Below are positions 29,332-33,909 of a stretch of DNA of 33,909 nucleotides, piece by piece. The stretch comes from Cyclobacteriaceae bacterium (GTDB lineage: Bacteria; Bacteroidota; Bacteroidia; Cytophagales; Cyclobacteriaceae): the NCBI GenBank assembly GCA_018224645.1, contig JAGTVG010000121.1, positions 1 through 33,909 of the forward strand. The letters are read 5' to 3'. The notes below the pieces were generated by a model. It worked only from the letters and a program-made list of their open reading frames with translations, made no database searches and was not told the DNA's origin. The translations under genes and the position numbers were made by a program. Within the stretch, counting starts at the first letter, position 1; every line of letters begins with the position of its first letter.

Positions 29332-29560
29332 ATGCTCATGAGATGCCCCCTGCCTTTTCCTGTTTATGAATTGATTCCGGATGGGAAAACGGCCCTTAGT
29401 ATTGATTTTGAAATGATCCATGATCTGCATCCGGGCTATAGTTAAGCATCCCAACAATCAATGTTTTGCACCTGAAAATGCCGGCAATCATATCAATGAT
29501 CTGAAAGCAGTGTCACGGAGATTAATCATTTCCCTGGTAGGGAATCATAAGAGATCCAGT
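29332..29560 (+). pseudogene. Possible degraded fragment of an oligogalacturonate-lyase-like/WD40-type beta-propeller gene
   Basis: Frame A 29332-29445 reads MLMRCPLPFPVYELIPDGKTALSIDFEMIHDLHPGYS*; the adjacent frame continues IVKHPNNQCFAPENAGNHINDLKAVSRRLIISL. Together they resemble the P.Y.(V/L)SPDGK.A.S.DF.R.H..RPGYGY...APE.DG...D..TG...LI.SL pattern I recall from that family. No database check. Confidence 0.35.
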
Positions 29561-29657
29561 GTTGACATCGATTATTACAGGGGATCTGCCGGCCGTCAAC
29601 TATATCTCATGGATATATCGGAAGTAATCCGGAAAATTCCTCATTTCAGGTTCCACG

Positions 29658-29747
29658 GTCTAACCAGGCACCGTGGTCAGACCATGATCCCTCGTCAGAC
29701 CACGACCCTTCATCAGGCCACGGCCCTTTGTCAGACCACGGACCAGT
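29658..29747. repeat. Degenerate tandem repeat, 18-bp unit x 5
   Basis: gtctaaccaggcaccgtg / gtcagaccatgatccctc / gtcagaccacgacccttc / atcaggccacggcccttt / gtcagaccacggaccagt; ends 1 bp from the DUF2807 stop codon (29749-29751). Confidence 0.85.
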
Positions 29748-29748
29748 A

Positions 29749-30462
29749 TCAATTGATCTTAACGATCTTACCCACGCCGGTATGATTCACGGTCATCGAA
29801 GGACTGCCCATGTATCTGATATCCCCAACACCGCTGAGGTTGATTTTCAATTCATCGGTAACATTGATATCAATATTGCCCGTTCCTGATAAATTCAGAT
29901 CCCCATCCCTGCCTGTCAATTCAAATAATCTCAAATTGCCAACACCGGAGTGCTCCGCAATAATATCATCGGCCGTTCCTTTAACTTCCACATCGCCTAC
30001 CTCATCAAGGTCAAAATACACACGCTGGACATCAATATCGGAAAGGTAGATGTTTCCCACACCATCCTGAACCACCCTGAGTTCATTAACGGCCAGTAAA
30101 TCATTACTTCGGATGATTGCCACCCCATCCAGCCTGATCAGCGTAAATTCCGGTGCATAAACATCAAATTCGAGTTGATCGATCTCCTTGTGCTTGCCGG
30201 TAAGCTTTATGTAAAGTTCCTCATCAGAGATGGATAGAATGATGTCGTCGAGTACATTGGCATTGGTGTTTATCATTACCCTGTATTCCTGGGCGATATG
30301 CAGATTGACCTTTCCGATAGTCTCCACATGAACGCCATCAAAGGCTGATAATACCCTCTCCTCTGTTGCCAGGGGGCCTGGTTCCTCTCCAACTGTACAG
30401 GATAAGAACAATATGGTCAGAATGGATGAAAGAATTGCTGTTGTTTTGAGTCCTTGATTCAT
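29749..30462 (-). CDS. DUF2807 (head GIN domain) lipoprotein
   Basis: MNQGLKTTAILSSILTILFLSCTVGEEPG lipobox; FDGVHVETIGKVNLHIAQEYRVMINTNANVLDDIILSISDEELYIKL; repeated (S/D)GVGNI, SGTGNI, SGVGDI beta-helix-like turns. The ORF track start at 30489 adds 9 residues. Confidence 0.88.
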   Translation of the reverse strand: MNQGLKTTAILSSILTILFLSCTVGEEPGPLATEERVLSAFDGVHVETIGKVNLHIAQEYRVMINTNANVLDDIILSISDEELYIKLTGKHKEIDQLEFDVYAPEFTLIRLDGVAIIRSNDLLAVNELRVVQDGVGNIYLSDIDVQRVYFDLDEVGDVEVKGTADDIIAEHSGVGNLRLFELTGRDGDLNLSGTGNIDINVTDELKINLSGVGDIRYMGSPSMTVNHTGVGKIVKIN

Positions 30463-30659
30463 TGTTTTTATAAGTTTAATTAACACCATTTACGGATATT
30501 TATTGGGTAAGTTTGTTAAAGAGACAATCATCTTGCCTCAGACCCGTACCCTAAATTTCAATTTTTTTAAAAATTTCAAGTCAGGGAATTATCCGGTTAA
30601 AAATTATTTTCATTTAAATTTTTTTTAAATTACGGAATCATTTTTTGAGGATATGCTGG

Positions 30660-32048
30660 ATGTATAAACGTTTATTGCTTCTTTTAGGCTGCCTGGTTAT
30701 TTTTTATTTCATGTTACCGGCTGTTGTCCTTTCCCGGGATTCTCTATCAATGGAGAGAGTAACAAACAAAAATAAGGTGATTCAACCAAAGGAAGGTTGG
30801 ACATTCGGGATCCTTCCGGCAATATCCTTCGATACCGATGTCGGATTCCAGTATGGAGCCCTGGCCAACCTGTATTATTATGGTGATGGTTCGAAATATC
30901 CGGAATACCTTCAAAGTCTTTACCTGGAATGGTCGCAGACCACCCGCGGAAGTGGAATTGCCAGATTTTATTATGATTCAAAATACCTCATTCCCGGGAT
31001 CAGACTGACGGCTGATATCAGCTACCTGACGGAAAAAGCCATGCAATTTTATGGATTTAACGGGTATGATGCAGTTTACCATTCGGAATGGGAGGACGAT
31101 ACAGATCCAGGGTATGTCTCGAGGGTCTTTTTCAGGCATGATCGTAAGATATTCAGGATAATGGCCAATTTTCAGGGAAATATCATAAAAGAAGATAACA
31201 GGTTCCGGTGGATCACCGGTTTTGCTTATTATAATAATTCCATCGGGCCGGTGGACATCGATCGCCTGAACAAAGGAAAAAGTGAGGATGAAAAGTTACC
31301 GGCTGTGGATGGGCTGTACGATAAATATGTGGAATGGGATGTCATTACTGATGAAGAAAAGGACGGTACTGTTACCACCTATCTGAAGGCGGGACTGATC
31401 TACGATACCCGGGATTTTGAAGCCCTGCCCTTCAAGGGGATCTGGTCGGAGGCCGTCATCTCCTATTCGCCTTCCTTCCTGGGGGATGATCGTTTTTCCT
31501 ATTCAAAACTTACCCTTATCCATCGCCAATATTTTACCCTCGTGCCCGGAATCATGTCATTCGCTTACCGGGTGGGCTACCAGGGCACCCTGACTGGAAC
31601 TGTTCCCTTTCATATGCAGCCCCATATCGTTCCGACGTTCCTGACAGGGGCTACCTCCCAGGGGTTGGGAGGTTCAAGGACCCTGCGGGGAGTTCTGAGG
31701 AACAGGGTGGTAGGAGATGGAATTGTTCTGGGAAACCTTGAGTTGAGATTAATTTTCTACCGGACAGTGATTTTTAACCAGAATCTCTATATCGGCACCA
31801 ACCTGTTTTTCGATGCTGGACGTGTAGTGGATGAAATGGATATTGATTTTTCAGGGGCAGAAGAAGAACTGGGAGAAGATTTTCCCATGTACTTTAATCC
31901 GGGTGCTGAGTCGGTACACATGAGTTCCGGTATTGGTTTAAAAGTCGGGTTAAATGAAAATTTTATCGTAAGCCTGGATTTTGGAAAAGCCTTTGACCGA
32001 CAGGATGGGAATACCGGTTTTTACATCAACCTGAATTATCTTTTTTGA
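30660..32048 (+). CDS. BamA/TamA-like (Omp85 superfamily, bacterial surface antigen) outer-membrane barrel
   Basis: Signal sequence MYKRLLLLLGCLVIFYFMLPAVVLS; AISFDTDVGFQYGALANLYYYGDGSKYPEYLQSLYLEWSQTTRGSG; YDTRDFEALPFKGIWSEAVISYSPSFLGDD; GGSRTLRGVLRNRVVGDGIVLGNLELRL (RG motif); ends in aromatic YLF. First ATG of the frame is 30660 (the listed 30645 start is TTG). Confidence 0.85.
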   Translation: MYKRLLLLLGCLVIFYFMLPAVVLSRDSLSMERVTNKNKVIQPKEGWTFGILPAISFDTDVGFQYGALANLYYYGDGSKYPEYLQSLYLEWSQTTRGSGIARFYYDSKYLIPGIRLTADISYLTEKAMQFYGFNGYDAVYHSEWEDDTDPGYVSRVFFRHDRKIFRIMANFQGNIIKEDNRFRWITGFAYYNNSIGPVDIDRLNKGKSEDEKLPAVDGLYDKYVEWDVITDEEKDGTVTTYLKAGLIYDTRDFEALPFKGIWSEAVISYSPSFLGDDRFSYSKLTLIHRQYFTLVPGIMSFAYRVGYQGTLTGTVPFHMQPHIVPTFLTGATSQGLGGSRTLRGVLRNRVVGDGIVLGNLELRLIFYRTVIFNQNLYIGTNLFFDAGRVVDEMDIDFSGAEEELGEDFPMYFNPGAESVHMSSGIGLKVGLNENFIVSLDFGKAFDRQDGNTGFYINLNYLF

Positions 32049-32058
32049 AAATACCATT

Positions 32059-32952
32059 ATGAAAACACCTACCAGAAGATCATTTGTTAAAACAGGTTTG
32101 GCCGGCATAGCCGCGATCCCCCTTTATCATATGTTTGGTTGTACACAGGGTACAGCGAAACTTCCTCACATCGGACTTCAGATGTATACGGTCAGGGATG
32201 AAATCGAAAAAGACATTAAAAAAACCCTGGCTAAAGTAGCGGATATGGGTTTGGCGGGAGTTGAGTCCGCTTTCCTGCCGGAAGGAATAAGTATCGAAGA
32301 AGCAGGAAAACTTTTTAAGGAATACGGACTGCATGTTTTTGCAGCCCATGTTGAGTTGCCTGTCAGTCAGGCTTCAAAGGATGAAATGCTGAGAATCGCC
32401 GACGCCTATCAATGCAAAAGGATGATATGGCATGGCTGGCCTGAGGATAAAAGGTATAAAACGGAAAGTGGAACCCTGGAGCTGGTTGAAATATACAATG
32501 AAGCCAACAGATTTGCCAGATCCAACGGTTTGAGCTTCGGTGTTCATAACCATTGGTGGGAGTATGAAAAACAGGCTTCCGGTCAATATCCTTTTGAAAT
32601 TTTATTAAGGGAACTGGATAACGAAATTTTTTTTGAGATCGACACCTATTGGGTAACTGTGGCTGGCCATGAGGCGGCAGAAATCATCAGGAAATTTGGC
32701 GAGAGGGCTCCGTTGATCCATATCAAGGACGGACCTGCCACTTACAGCGATTCCCTCGATGCCGATGACCCTGATCCCATGGTCCCCCTGGGAAAAGGTT
32801 CAGTCAATATTCCTGCCATTGCTGCTGCGGCGAGGAATTCAGCGGATTGGATGATTGTGGAACTGGATGTCGTCAGGACGGATGTATTTGAAGCCATCAA
32901 GGACAGTTATGACTATATGATTTCCAACCAATATGCAAATAGCCGATCCTGA
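32059..32952 (+). CDS. Sugar phosphate isomerase/epimerase-like protein with Tat + lipobox leader
   Basis: TRRSFVKTGLAGIAAIPLYHMFGC; LPHIGLQMYTVRDEIEKDIKKTLAKVADMGLAGVESA; LSFGVHNHWWEYE; IFFEIDTYWVTVAGHEAAEIIRKFGERAPLIHIKDG. Confidence 0.9.
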   Translation: MKTPTRRSFVKTGLAGIAAIPLYHMFGCTQGTAKLPHIGLQMYTVRDEIEKDIKKTLAKVADMGLAGVESAFLPEGISIEEAGKLFKEYGLHVFAAHVELPVSQASKDEMLRIADAYQCKRMIWHGWPEDKRYKTESGTLELVEIYNEANRFARSNGLSFGVHNHWWEYEKQASGQYPFEILLRELDNEIFFEIDTYWVTVAGHEAAEIIRKFGERAPLIHIKDGPATYSDSLDADDPDPMVPLGKGSVNIPAIAAAARNSADWMIVELDVVRTDVFEAIKDSYDYMISNQYANSRS

Positions 32953-32970
32953 TAATCCGGGATCATTTTA

Positions 32971-33006
32971 TGAGTTAACCGCAGTTAATGAGCAGACCGT
33001 GGTTAA
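32971..33006. repeat. Two 18-bp repeat units related to the 29658-29747 array
   Basis: TGAGTTAACCGCAGTTAA (32971-32988) / TGAGCAGACCGTGGTTAA (32989-33006), 13/18 identical by eye; shares the CAGACC(R)(Y)GG core with the first array. Confidence 0.6.
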
Positions 33007-33008
33007 AA

Positions 33009-33155
33009 TCAGTGTTTCCGTACCATTCTCAGCATTTTCAGGTTGATGATGATAAACCTGAAAAATTGCCACAGCAGGTTTGTCCTTAACCATTTTGTGA
33101 ATCCAGTCGGCACTGGGGGATAATAGTTCTGGTCATAGGGAGTTCTTTTATTCAT
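33009..33155 (-). CDS. Small ORF (48 aa), hypothetical, cotranscribed with the SQR-like gene
   Basis: Reverse strand reads MNKRTPYDQNYYPPVPTGFTKWLRTNLLWQFFRFIIINLKMLRMVRKH*. Begins 11 bp after the stop of the SQR-like gene on the same strand. Absent from the ORF track, whose shortest listed ORF is 60 aa. Confidence 0.6.
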   Translation of the reverse strand: MNKRTPYDQNYYPPVPTGFTKWLRTNLLWQFFRFIIINLKMLRMVRKH

Positions 33156-33166
33156 GGTTTTCTAAT

Positions 33167-33909
33167 TTATTCAGGGATTACTTTCCAGAATGGATTGGCT
33201 TTCGCTTTATAGATAAATGCATAATGAAGGAGATGTTTTACCCAATGTCCTGCGAGGCCGATTTCACCTGAAGTATAGGATAAACTCCGGCCTGTCCCCG
33301 GAAATCTATCGAAATCAGGGATAATGGGATACATGGTCATTGAAACCGCAGTGCCTTTCAACAAACTGGCTCCGGCAGAAGCAATGCAGGCTGCTCCCAT
33401 ATTGGCCATGGATGCTTTTCTGACAGGATGATCAGATTTTCCCATAATCATATCAGCAATGTTATAGGCAACTTTCCTTGCCATAACTCCTGAAGGCATG
33501 CCTGTCCTTGGAGGGGTGGGAAATATGGGTGTACCTTTTGGACTTTGTTTAGGTTGTGATATGGGGTGCGGCGGGGCGAATGCGATTCCTACGGCAAAAA
33601 TGTTTTTATATTTCGGATTCTGGTAAGTTGAAGGCCAATCCTCAGGTTTCCATTCTTCATAGGGTTTTTTGGTATAATCCCCGTCTACAAGCATAAAACC
33701 ATTTGGTGCAAAAATCTCATGGGTGATGTCGGCGTTGTTTTTATCAAAGGAATTTAACCCTACACCTGAAAAAGGGGGCAGCAGCATGGCAAAATCAAAC
33801 GCCTGTTCCAGGTTCTCACCCTTTATTGTCTCATAGGATATCTCTTCATTGCCAACCTCATCGACATGGGCCTGAGTGATCCATTTAATTCCTCTTTCAG
33901 TATAGAGGG
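33167..33909 (-). CDS. NAD(P)/FAD-dependent oxidoreductase, sulfide:quinone-oxidoreductase-like; N-terminus beyond the window
   Basis: Reading frame stays open past the listed start at 33787 to the window edge (LYTERGIKWITQAHVDEVGNEEISYETIKGENLEQAFDFAMLLPPFSGVGL...). NIFAVGIAFAPP, RTGMPSGVMARKVAYNIADMI, GLAGHWVKHLLHYAFIYKAKANPFWKVIPE. Confidence 0.82.
   Translation of the reverse strand, partial: LYTERGIKWITQAHVDEVGNEEISYETIKGENLEQAFDFAMLLPPFSGVGLNSFDKNNADITHEIFAPNGFMLVDGDYTKKPYEEWKPEDWPSTYQNPKYKNIFAVGIAFAPPHPISQPKQSPKGTPIFPTPPRTGMPSGVMARKVAYNIADMIMGKSDHPVRKASMANMGAACIASAGASLLKGTAVSMTMYPIIPDFDRFPGTGRSLSYTSGEIGLAGHWVKHLLHYAFIYKAKANPFWKVIPE

Noticed and set aside
29658-29747. CRISPR array interpretation of the 18-bp repeats
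   Set aside because: Units are contiguous with no unique spacers, are degenerate and only 18 bp long, and no cas genes are present.
29420-29785. 121-aa plus-strand ORF spanning the 18-bp repeats
   Set aside because: Overlaps the 3' end of the DUF2807 gene antisense and its C-terminus is only the translated repeat. Part of it may be the second frame of a degraded gene, reported separately as a possible pseudogene.

Overview
This window comes from a Bacteroidetes-like chromosome. That assignment is inferred from gene content, RR-type Tat leaders, lipoprotein signals and PIG-L/DUF2961/DUF2807/DUF1680 families; I ran no search. It is almost entirely protein coding, and I saw no rRNA, tRNA, CRISPR array or insertion sequence. 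From left to right it contains: (1) a carbohydrate-oxidoreduction region with a sugar isomerase/epimerase-like protein, three Gfo/Idh/MocA oxidoreductases with Tat-like leaders, and a tandem pair of exported PIG-L deacetylases; (2) a YbaK-type deacylase followed by a strong terminator, a DUF1680 (GH127-like) glycosidase and a convergent NCS2 purine-type permease; (3) a tight six-gene operon of pyruvate kinase, creatininase family, Ldh-family dehydrogenase, two polysaccharide deacetylases and a PfkB kinase; (4) a five-gene liu/atu-like operon with 3-methylcrotonyl/geranyl-CoA carboxylase subunits, a LiuC-like hydratase, an AtuA/DUF1446 protein and an acyl-CoA dehydrogenase whose active-site signature is not isovaleryl-CoA-dehydrogenase-like; (5) a DoxX-pseudo-aldo/keto-reductase fusion, a DUF2961 (GH172-like) lipoprotein, a DUF2807 lipoprotein, an Omp85-type barrel, another isomerase-like protein and a truncated SQR-like flavoprotein with an unlisted 48-aa ORF downstream. 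The most unusual non-coding signal is an 18-bp-period repeat family with a GGTCTG/CAGACC core. It occurs twice, each time 1-2 bp beyond the stop codon of a minus-strand gene. A frameshifted relic of an oligogalacturonate-lyase-like propeller gene may lie at about 29332-29560.
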